From Erpobdella octoculata (Eukaryota; Annelida; Clitellata; Hirudinida; Erpobdellidae): DNA of 64,000 bases. The notes beneath the pieces were generated by a model. That model was not told the origin of the DNA. It did not search any database and was given only the letters and a program-made list of their open reading frames with translations. The stretch is taken from assembly GCA_963978895.1 (NCBI GenBank), contig OZ022246.1, positions 15,934,549-15,998,548 on the forward strand, read 5' to 3'. Within the stretch, counting starts at the first letter, position 1. The number at the start of each line of letters is the position of its first letter. Of the stretch, positions 46,166 to 55,146 are shown in pieces. A program made the position numbers and the translations under genes.

Positions 46166-46348
46166 TTATGCCAGCTTTAGAAATACTTTCAAAATATTTG
46201 TCGTCTTATGAAAGAATAACAAAAAATGAATGAAATGAATAAAGAAAGCCAGTGTGCCAATTAGAAACACAGATGGCCACTCAAAGTTTCCCGTCACGTT
46301 TTCAATGGTCGAAGTGACATAAGCTATGTAAATAGAAATCAATAACAT
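46166..46348 (-). CDS. Possible host exon with a membrane segment
   Basis: Minus-strand frame encodes YVTSTIENVTGNFEWPSVFL followed by a hydrophobic stretch IGTLAFFIHFIHFLLFF, which could be a membrane helix. An acceptor-like TTTCTATTTACATAG precedes CTTATG, so translation could begin in an upstream exon. There is one potential N-glycosylation site (NVT). No family recognised. Confidence 0.25.
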   Translation of the reverse strand: MLLISIYIAYVTSTIENVTGNFEWPSVFLIGTLAFFIHFIHFLLFFHKTTNILKVFLKLA

Positions 46349-47231
46349 TTCCGTAGAAGAGTTATAATTTATGTTTCTTATTTTTTTTCAAGAAGATTTG
46401 AAATAATGCTTTAAAAAAATTAAAAACTCATCAAGAGAGACGTTGGCCTCAACAAAAGAGGTCATCATATAAGGATCTCACCAAGCGTGACACACGAAAC
46501 CTTTCTCAAGCGCAATATGCATTATATTCGCTCAGAGGTGAGGAGAGATAAATTCAATAATCCAAGATCTACATTCGTTAAGATATTCGAGCTCGCTACA
46601 TTCTGCGTTTTATTTGCCTGCTCTAATTTAATTTTTTCAAATCAATTTATAGACTCCAGCATCGGAACTTGAGAACGGAAACGGGAATGCGTCCCGGCAC
46701 GCACACTCGAGAAATTTTTTCCTTCGTTTTTTCTAATGTTTCTTTAGCTGGCCTGCATTTTAATATCATTTTGAATTTGCCACAGAAAATTTACATAGAA
46801 ATCAAAAAGATTTAAGTCATCACGTACTGTATCTAAATTGTAGTAAAGTATGAAGCCCAAAGAATTCAACACATAATCATTTTTGATATTATAATTTAAT
46901 TTCTTTGAAAATATATAACGCAATTTCTAATTTTCTTACCACACCAATATTCACAGGTGTTACGTATGAAGGTTAGCGGCTGTCAAGAACGTCATTTTAG
47001 CAAATACATGAAGACCCACATGGTTCAAACATTTCATCTTCATAATTTCATAATTTGTCTTCTAAAAAGTCGTAAGTATTTTTCTAAAAATATTTGTTCA
47101 GTTTAGGAACGCCAACTTCCACGTTCATGGGCCCACTTCAAAGTCAGAGAGCAACTTAAATTAAATTAAGGCTGTTTAAACTACAATAATTAGAAATTTT
47201 TATTCACAGGGTCATTTAAAAAAAACTATAA
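46349..47231. other. Unassigned non-coding sequence
   Basis: AT-rich with no repeat structure and no convincing frame. A short frame at 46487-46672 has no recognisable features. Confidence 0.4.
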
Positions 47232-47822
47232 TCTATATATATATAAATGAGTATCTGTGAGTTTGTCTCTTATAGGAATCCAAACCGCTTGAGCGATCTT
47301 TATGAAATTTGGCAAGGAGGTTGTTAATGTTCTTATACAGAAAAAAAAAGTTATGAAAAAAATTGAAATCGGGCATAAAATGAGATTATGTATGTAAGTA
47401 TAGATGTGTTTTATGCATTGCTACTAAGGCTGGGCCCGATTAATCGGCGTACGCATAATCGGCGCCGATTATTGACATATCGGCATAATCGGTTATCGGC
47501 AAAAATAATCGGCGCCGATTATGCGTATGTATCAAAGCTGCGTCTGCCGAACAGCAAGAGCCGCCTCCGACCATTCACCCAATCGTAGTGCAATTTTTAC
47601 ACAAGCTTGAGAGGCAATAGGTTTTTGTGAAAAAAATTGAAATCAGTCACAAAATGAGCGGAGTGGAGCAGGAGAACGATCTTGATGAAATTTACCATGA
47701 AGGAAGTTCTCATACAGGAGAAAAATGTTAAGAAGGTTTGGACTCCCAACTCCGATCTCCCGGCTCAGGTGGGCCAAAAAACTTTCCAGGCCGAAAGTGC
47801 TTATGTACGACCATCAAAGGTA
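47232..47822 (+). mobile_element. Non-autonomous Helitron, 5' part
   Basis: Starts TCTATATATATATAAATGAG after a host A, followed by AACCGCTTGAGCGATCTTTATG, the kind of 5' end seen in many animal Helitrons. 47570-47822 is the reverse complement of 40600-40845 at good identity. About 140 bp of foreign palindromic sequence (47430-47567) is inserted after GCATTGCTAC. The 3' end is missing. Confidence 0.65.
47430..47567. mobile_element. Small palindromic insertion with AATCGGC motifs
   Basis: AAGGCTGGGCCCGATTAATC followed by repeated ATAATCGGCGCCGATTAT palindromes, two of them flanked by matching CGCATA/TATGCG. It resembles the end of a hAT-type element but the far end is lacking. Comparison with the Helitron copy at 44980-45010 shows it is an insertion. 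Confidence 0.5.
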
Positions 47823-48016
47823 ACCTTATATATAAAAGGCAATGTTTGTATGTATATTCAAGCATCAAATGAAAAGCACGAAATCGAATTTATTGAAATT
47901 TGACAGATTTAAGTATGATAATCAGGCGGTGGTTTTTGTCAAGTTTGAAAAAAAATTGTAAATCCGTTGGTTTTTTATGGACAGAAACGTTTTGGTCAGT
48001 GGTTGTAAGTTGTAGG

Positions 48017-48246
<230 letters not shown>

Positions 48247-48500
48247 ATTCTCGACTATGGAATTTTGTTTTACTCATGTTCTTTTTGTTGAGCCTCGTAT
48301 TCTTTTGATTTGATAGGTGGAGTGTTCACCCTTTTGTTAGTGTGCTAATTCTTTGATAATTTCGGTTCTTTCTGTTTGTTCACTTTTCTCGTTTTACTTT
48401 TGACCCTGATGATGGCTGACATAGCTGAAACGGTCCGTCGGTCTGACAATAAAAGTATAATGGAAAAGTTTTTGGCTAATTGTAGTCTCAAACAGCGAGT
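48247..48500 (+). repeat. PLE pseudo-LTR fragment, plus strand, with hammerhead
   Basis: Non-coding PLE leader with a hammerhead at 48402-48443 and AATAAAAGTATAATGGAAAAG after it. It stops at a short (AT)n (48501-48517) before the usual NAKW frame. Confidence 0.6.
48402..48443 (+). ncRNA. Hammerhead ribozyme motif
   Basis: Helix I GACC, core CTGATGA, extra T, helix II GGCT/AGCT (one G-U), GAA, helix III ACGG...CCGT, cleavage base C, helix I GGTC. All elements present. Confidence 0.75.
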
Positions 48501-48517
48501 TATATATATATATATAA

Positions 48518-49500
48518 CATATTTGGGTAGCAAGTGATTTTTGATGCATTTTTCATTAAACAACACAGCATATTTTGCAGAAACCAGCTTGTTAAAACTT
48601 TTTTCAAGCTCCCTGAAAAAACTTCGAATTCGAGAACTTGCAAACAACTGACCGCTATTCGTGTTATATAACAACCGAATTATATAACAAAATCAAAGTT
48701 ATAATCCAATATATAATATCACCGACGCGTTTCGGAGTTACTCTCCATTATCAAGGTTCAAATGTAAACAAAAGAAAAGAAGACCGCCACCGAAAGACGG
48801 TGGTCATCTACTGGGCATCTGGCCAAAAGAAATAAACTGAAAACATCAAATTCAATCAACCTAAAAATAAGTCCAATAATCAGTAATTTATATTAAGTTT
48901 TGTTAACCAAAATATATTAATGTTATTAACATATCAATAATATATAAGCAATAATCAATAACATAGTAACTTATAATATATAAACTATTATTTTTTCTTC
49001 TTTCGCGTTGTTATGCTGCTGTTGCCCACAAGATGTGGGAACGTCTCTCGGACAGACCCCTCAATATCACTTGTGACTTCGACATTTTCTGGAACTCTGA
49101 CCGGCACTGTCATCTCGAGAACAGACTCCAACGCCTCATCCTAAACTTCATCCGGAACTCCGCTCGTATCACTCCGCGTGGACATGCCAGGAACAATCTT
49201 TGTAATTTCAACCGAGATTTCTTTTGAAAATTTCTCCAGAACCTTATCTAAATTACATCTCTCGCTCACTTGTCTTGTTTCATCTCCCACTACTTTAGAA
49301 CCACTTTCTCGACAATCCTTGTTAACCTTTGTAGATTTTGGGTCATATAGTTTTAGGGCCTGTGGGAAACTATCGAACTGTTTGTTAATTAAGCACAGTT
49401 CGTTGGAAGCTCCACAATCAGAAAATCAACATAGGGGACCACTATTAGCAATCACAAATTTTTTTTGCATCAGTTACGTTTCCATTTTTTCTCAACTTCC
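48518..49500 (-). pseudogene. PLE fragment P5 (C-terminal tail and pseudo-LTR)
   Basis: Minus strand. From about 49500 to 48985 runs a broken acidic tail ending TTRKKKK, like other PLE C-termini. A decayed hammerhead (48757-48721) and the frame start NKLVSAKYAVLFNEKCIKNH (48600-48530) follow, ending at (AT)n. It is convergent with the plus-strand pseudo-LTR on the other side of that (AT)n. Confidence 0.6.
48721..48757 (-). ncRNA. Decayed hammerhead motif in PLE P5
   Basis: Helices I (ACC/GGT), II (GGAG/CTCC) and III (ACGCGT) are kept, but the core reads TTGATAA instead of CTGATGA. Two essential bases are changed, so no activity is expected. Confidence 0.65.
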
Positions 49501-49559
49501 GTGCAAGCAGCATTAAACAAAAACAATCAAAAAATGAACCAATATTATAATATCAAGTT

Positions 49560-49746
49560 TCGTCATACATACTTGGGACTGATTGAAACGTATCACGCAT
49601 GTAACGAAAAATATTGAGCCTTACTTCCAGAATTTCGATAAATTAAAAATTCTATATGAAAGCTACCACGGGGGTCCACAACCCCGGCCCTAGACCTTCT
49701 GCATACTTATTAGAAAAAGCCCGAGCAAAGACGGGTCAGCCACTAG
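49560..49746 (+). mobile_element. Helitron 3' end, plus strand
   Basis: AAGCCCGAGCAAAGACGGGT forms a CCCG/CGGG hairpin, followed by CAGCCACTAG and a host T. This is the CTRR-with-hairpin end of Helitrons. The left boundary is not defined. Confidence 0.6.
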
Positions 49747-49757
49747 TATATTTATAT

Positions 49758-49978
49758 CTATATATATATATATATATAAATCTCGTGTCATAGTGTTTGA
49801 AATTGAACTCCTCCGAAACGGCTGAACCGATCTTTAGGAAATTTTTTTTTTACATTTGGTAGGTCTGAGGATAGGTCCACGGCTATTTAGAATACTTTTT
49901 TTAAATTATTTAAAAAAGTTTTTTTGGAAAAACAAAGGACAAACAGACATACAGAGAGACAAACAAACAAACAGGCAC
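49758..49978 (+). mobile_element. Helitron 5' end fragment, plus strand
   Basis: TCTATATATATATATATATA followed by AATCTCGTGTCATAG and CTCCTCCGAAACGGCTGAACC, a typical animal Helitron leader. It is only 11 bp after the previous Helitron's CTAG. Truncated by (AT)n at 49979. Confidence 0.6.
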
Positions 49979-49979
49979 T

Positions 49980-50070
<91 letters not shown>
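49979..50070. repeat. (AT)n microsatellite
   Basis: AT run whose right edge is the 3' end of the minus-strand PLE P6. Confidence 0.95.
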
Positions 50071-50073
<3 letters not shown>

Positions 50074-50312
50074 TTGTACGCAAACTCCATTGAATATAAT
50101 TGCCCATTTTGTATTTGTTAATTTTTTTGCCAAAGACTCAAAACGTCGAAGGGAAGCCCGTTGTTGGAAAGATAGACTATTAACGAATTCCTTGTTTGCA
50201 GCCGTATTTACGTTTATTTGTAAAAAATTTAAAAAATTTAAAAAGACAGTTATGTTATAAAATAAATAAAATAAACTAAAAGGAGTAACTTATATGTTTA
50301 AAGTAATAAACA

Positions 50313-50353
50313 GGCTAACGCGTTTCGACAGTTAGTTTGTCATCATCAGAGCC
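50313..50353 (-). ncRNA. Hammerhead motif at the P-element/PLE junction
   Basis: Minus strand: GGCT, CTGATGA, T, GACA/TGTC, GAA, ACGCGT, T, AGCC. The insertion duplicated GCTCTGAT, which contains the 5' strand of helix I and part of the core. The first G of helix I is now supplied by the last base of the inserted element. The motif therefore still looks complete. Confidence 0.75.
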
Positions 50354-50463
50354 ACTGATCTCTATAATATAACTGGATTGCGCTTAGCCCATTATTTCAA
50401 TAGAAATGTTGTCGCCAGTTTGCCGCCATGTTACCAGTCCAGCCGTCGTGTTTACGTCGGTCG

Positions 50464-50498
50464 CACTGATCTCTAAAATAATATTATAGAGATCAGTG
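50464..50498. repeat. Subterminal palindrome made from the P-like terminus
   Basis: CACTGATCTCTA...TAGAGATCAGTG: both arms repeat the first 12 bp of the terminal repeat. P elements have subterminal transposase-binding and inverted repeat sites, so this could be one. It could also be a scar of a nested copy. Confidence 0.8.
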
Positions 50499-50946
50499 GT
50501 CGGTCGTCGCATGATATACGAACAATTAGGGGGTTTTAATTAAATTAAACTATTTTACTTGAAAATAAAATTTGTTATTCGGTATTTTTAACATTTTTTT
50601 ACTACGGTCATTATGATAGTTATTCGGTAACACATGCAAAAGATTTGGCAGTCACACAGATGAAACGCGCTGCAGATCACCGCAAGAAAATCGCTCCGCT
50701 ATGGTTTAGCTAGCTAGTTTAGCAAGTACAGAATAGTTTGTACAAGAAACTGTATGAAAAGTTTTGAGTCTATTTAGTATAGTAACTTTTAACATCAAAA
50801 TGTTTGTTAAATGTAGTAGTAAGTTATGTTGTGTTAATAAAGAAATTAAATAAAGACATTTTCCTTGAGAATTTTTTCAAAGTTAACGGTATTTTTTGTG
50901 TCACCTAAGTGTATACTATATATATAGTCTAAAGTCTAAGTCTAGT

Positions 50947-52668
50947 CTATAATAATGGGTCACCTGGCATCCCATTGACCCCACGATACCACTGATGGAG
51001 AGTAGAAGGATGTGGCAGGGCAAGATTAAATGTTTGACGCACATAGTTGTAAGCCTTGGATGAATAAAAAGACAGAGTCAGAGCAAACGATTTCAATTCA
51101 TCTGGGTAATCGCAATGAGAAGGTTTGGTCGAATTCTGTTTGAGCATTCTTGTCATTATCTCAAGTGATACACCAGAAAATGTACTTCGAAGAACAGCTT
51201 CGCATCCACTTGATATCATATTTTTTTCCTTCATATCAGTTACAACTTCTGACAAAGACCGAACTTTGTTTTTCAGACGTCGCACCATTGTTTGACTTGA
51301 TTTCAATTTTTTTCTCATAATCAGAGCTCGATCAACAATATAATTCATTTTTCTTTTCATTGTCTTTGGGGTGGTTTGAATATTGTACGAGTGTTCCCTA
51401 GAAATTAAAACAGCTGATGACGTTGAAGGAATGTATGACTCTGCAGATACGACTTCAGTTGTTGATTGCTCTTCATGTGGTCTTGGTTTTCTTGACTTGA
51501 GAAAATAGCGAAATAATCAAAAGCAATAAATCATACAATATTTTATATCAATTTTACATGGTAATCATAATCTAAAAATAACATTTTGTGGTAGTTTTCT
51601 ATATCATGTAGCCTATGTAATTTAAAGTAATAAATATGTATTTAGCTTTTATACCTGAGTGCAGCGATCTGGAAAATTAAAAATAGTTGGAATAGCACCA
51701 TGACGAAGTCGAGTTGTTTGTCCAGTTCTATCGAAGCAATTCTCTTCAAAATGATCTGAGCAAACCACAGACGTCTTTTTACAATTAAAATCTGAACGAT
51801 TCATATTGGCCACCCATTGCGTTAACAACTCAGGCTTAGTGAAGGGAAACCTGCAAATAGGAAGATACTGCACATTTTACTAGTTTCCATTGTCTAAACC
51901 TACAAGTTGCTAGTCAATATGACCAAAGAACAGGAGTTTTCTAGTTTAATGGTTGTTGAGGTGTTAAGATTTTTTATGATTCACCGTTATTTTTCTTCAA
52001 GGATCAAGGACACTTATTGTCCCACAACAAAATAAGAATAAACTATAATTCATAAGGTGACTAAAAAATAGAACTGTTTGCAATGATGTTGATAGCAACA
52101 ATAATTATATTATATTGATGGGAAAAGTAAATGAGATGATTCAGTGATAAAGACACATTGTAGAAAAATGCACATCATATCATAGTCAAAATGTTTGCTG
52201 TTTTTCAATATAGACACAAGCAAACAGTTTTGACATTGAAACAATGTTTACAACTTACAAACATTTCAATAGTCGTCTACTTTTTGTCAGGTTTTACAAG
52301 AAAAATTAATAACTAGTGAATATAAAATATAATATGATCTCTCTCTACCCAAACTAACTGAAACTAAATCAAGATAATTCTCAAAGTCAGAAATTCTACA
52401 TTTCATCTTTGCGAACTTAAAACGTAAACAAAAACTATTTTTAAACCTTTCAATAATGAGGTTGAGGACACAATTATTTAGGCTAGGCTGACATAGTTAA
52501 GTTAATAGTTTAGTTATTTGCTCAGCCAAACGACAGTGTTGCTAAATATAGCTCAGGCGGCAAATAAACCTTGCTAAAAAAAACTTAATTAAGTACTTAC
52601 AAATGAAATGACTGTTTTGCTCCCTTATATTTTCTATTAAAGCAATTACAAGCAGCGCAATTCGGCAT
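50947..52668 (-). CDS. THAP-domain transposase N-terminal part, three exons
   Basis: Exon 1 52668-52601 (MPNCAACNCFNRKYKGAKQS), donor GTAAGT. Exon 2 51850-51655, acceptor CTATTTGCAG, donor GTATAA. Exon 3 from 51495 (acceptor TTTTCTCAAG) to the stop near 50947. Phases fit (68 + 196 = 264 bp), giving about 270 aa. Exons 1-2 form a whole THAP zinc finger: C-x2-C near the N-terminus, SFHLFPF, LLTQWV, VCSDHFEENCF and a final FNFP. Exon 3 has a coiled coil and a helix-turn-helix region, FALTLSFYSSKAYNYVRQTF...HQWYRGVNG, as in THAP9/P-element transposases. The catalytic domain is lacking, so it might bind element ends without cutting. Splice sites are predicted by eye. Confidence 0.82.
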
Positions 52669-53117
52669 TTTTAAACTTCTAAAAAGATTCCGTCAATAGC
52701 ATCAGATAGCTGGCCTTCCAAAATGGCGACCAGCGGCGACACCCAGACAGGTCTAAGCGCAATCCAGTTATATTATAGAGATCAGTGATCAGAGCCCGAA
52801 AAGAAAAACAAAACTTGGATTAGAATAATGAAAAGTGAAATTAGTTAAAACCGATAATGAAACAAAATAATAATATTTATTTTTCGAGAATGACATGTTA
52901 ATTTATTTTACTATAGGGAGATATTAAAAATAAATTATATAATAAAACTGTTATACATTTAAAAAATATGGTCGAAAAGCAAAATCTATTAATTGTCAAA
53001 CGACAGATCTACATCAAATCTCGCGCAACCATGACATTGTTAAAACGGAAACCATATCTGAAGAATTGCCAAAATTAAATTAATTAATTAAAATGCCACG
53101 TAATTTTACACAAAACG

Positions 53118-54242
53118 TTATCGTCGACGTCGCATAGTTATATTGTCACAATGCAGAACTGCCGCCATTCTTGCCAAAAGAACATTTTCATCATTAACTG
53201 CTTCATTTATCGAAACAATCTCATCAGCACGGTCGTCACACAATGTCGCATCTACCGAAACCCGATCGCACGTAGATGACGAGTTGTCGCGGACCGGCTG
53301 GCCAACGCTTTCGTGTCGAGAGCCGTCACTGCTCTCACCGCCGCCACTTTCAGGGTCCACGATATGATCCATAGCAGATGTCGACATGGACGAGGGGCCG
53401 ATATCTAAGTTATCTTCAACAGGATCACCACACTGCTCCTCGCACGGCTCGAAAGAAGAAAATGAAGTGTCCGCATCAAAAAAGATATCGGTGGCAGGAC
53501 TTGGAACGGGACGACTGGAAACGAGCTCACCACTGTAGCCACTGTGTAATTCAAAATCATTCGCACCACCTGTAACTCCAAGGACAATCTCAGGACCCTG
53601 GGTACAGGTAGAAGTTAATTTTACCGAAGAATTGTTAAGTTTGGGCTTTATATTTTTGACCTCACAAGTTAGAGTTTTATAATCTCCAAATAGTTGTAAT
53701 GTGAGATTAAAGGCATCTCGCTGAATGTTCATGATAGGTGCTTCTCTATGTATATATAAGGCCTCCTGTATTTTTAACCGCAATATATCATTAGAAGAAG
53801 ATAGTATTGTAGTATTTTCATTCAATATTGATCTTGTAAGAGGAATGGCTTTGTGTTCACGCAGGAAATGAGCACGGATACCCCCGCCCTGAACGTGCAT
53901 CGTCAATCTTCTAGCCAGAGTTGTTCGAGTCTGTCCAATGTAACTAGTTTTATTATCTTGTTGGAAAGGGCATTGAAACTGATAAACTACGTTGGTTCTC
54001 TTGAGAAAATTAGAATTAACCAGATTATTTTTCATAACTAATTGATGAGTTTTTTTAGTTTTGTAGTAGATTATTATTTTTAACTGGTGGGTATCAGGAG
54101 AAGTGACAAAGACATTGTTTGAGATAATATCCTTAAAAACCTTTCCATCAGTCTCCAGTCCTCCATGCACTTGGGCTCCATAGTATAACGCTATGGGAAG
54201 TTTTTTTTCCACAATCAGCAACAACTCCCATAGTATTTGCAA
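53118..54242 (-). pseudogene. PLE P6 ORF C-terminal part (GIY-YIG)
   Basis: Frame 54242-53118 contains the linker, then VVYQFQCPF...SYIGQTRTTLARRLTMHVQGGG, a GIY-YIG endonuclease with catalytic R and the H of LTMH. A long acidic tail follows, ending NITMRRRR. The upstream piece (54437-54148, another frame) holds YCPDRYKVNVINNYLHRAY, the post-RT region. The frameshift near 54200 and missing RT make it non-functional. Confidence 0.88.
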
Positions 54243-54435
54243 GCTTTTTGTCCAAAAACACCTGTATAGTTTTATCTATTTCAGTGTTTGTAAAATTATT
54301 GTTCACCAGTAAAGTTTTAATTTTTTGAGTCTCACGATCAAACTCAATCCAATTCTCTGCAACACGGTAGGCTCTGTGTAGGTAGTTATTGATAACATTA
54401 ACTTTATAACGATCTGGGCAATATCCAAGTGCATT

Positions 54436-54437
<2 letters not shown>

Positions 54438-54516
<79 letters not shown>
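54438..54516. repeat. (AT)n microsatellite between two PLEs
   Basis: About 79 bp. The left edge is the 5' truncation of P6 and the right edge the inverted 3' tail of P7. Confidence 0.96.
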
Positions 54517-54518
<2 letters not shown>

Positions 54519-54854
54519 TTTTAGGCAAACTCGATTGAAAAAATTGAAAGGAATTAAAATACAATTTAAATAAAATTTAAATTCATTATATACAAATGTA
54601 ACAACATAAAAAATATTTAAATTAAAATAATTATAATAATAACAGTAATAACTAAATAATTAAGATCAGTTAGTAAAGCCTTTAACAACGGAATTACAGT
54701 CAACTTCAAGGACGTGACTGGAAGAAGAATCACATACATTATCTATAACCTTTGAAACACAAACGTCTGGTACAAAACATTCATTCAACGAAGAAATACC
54801 TGAAGAAACATTGGCACTATTAACATGCATATTTTTAACAGAAGTTGTAGATGA

Positions 54855-55146
54855 GTTGTAAATTTTATTTAAATTGTATTTTAATTCCTTTCAATTAGTT
54901 GTATCTTTTACCATTTAGTCACTGCATTTTATTTTTAAAAAGTTAAACGGCTCTGATGATGCCAAAAAATTGCCGAAATAGATCTATTAGCCTATAAGAT
55001 TATGGAGTTTGTGTTTGAGAATAAATTATTTTTAAACCGATTTAGAGTATTGGAAAAAATTAAAAATAAAATCGATTCAGCCAAGTGCGCCACTTTTTTC
55101 AATCGAGTTTGCCTAAAAGAACATATAGCGCCGAAGTATTCAAAAA
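54855..55146 (+). repeat. PLE P7 left pseudo-LTR
   Basis: Contains a hammerhead and the first 48 codons of the ORF. Matches 57733-58024 with few differences, one of them GGCAA to GCCAA in helix II of the hammerhead. Confidence 0.88.
54949..54992 (+). ncRNA. Hammerhead motif, left pseudo-LTR of P7 (helix II weakened)
   Basis: GGCT, CTGATGA, T, GCCAA...TTGCC, GAA, ATA...TAT, T, AGCC. One base in helix II breaks a pair relative to the right copy. It ends 9 bp before the ORF start. Confidence 0.7.

Larger units (their letters stand above)
50353..52787 (-). mobile_element. P-element-like DNA transposon, internally deleted (2,435 bp)
   Basis: The terminal inverted repeat is perfect over 35 bp (50353-50387 and 52753-52787, beginning CACTGATCTCTATAATATAA). 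An exact 8-bp duplication ATCAGAGC flanks it (50345-50352 and 52788-52795). Roughly 30-bp termini with 8-bp duplications and a THAP transposase identify the P superfamily. The gene covers only the N-terminal part of a transposase. A second copy of the terminal 12 bp as a 35-bp palindrome lies at 50464-50498. Confidence 0.92.
50071..54437 (-). mobile_element. PLE P6, minus strand, interrupted by a P-like transposon
   Basis: Bounded by (AT)n at both ends. On the minus strand it begins inside the RT C-terminal region (about 54437), runs through a GIY-YIG endonuclease and acidic tail to the stop at 53118, and on to a pseudo-LTR with hammerhead. It ends with the frame start [13 protein letters not shown] at (AT)n 50070. 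A 2.4-kb P-like element sits in the hammerhead. The copy lacks most of RT and has a frameshift at about 54200. Confidence 0.88.

Noticed and set aside
47388..47903. Short plus-strand frames at 47388-47588 and 47682-47903
   Set aside because: They fall in Helitron sequence and a palindromic insertion, with no recognisable protein features.
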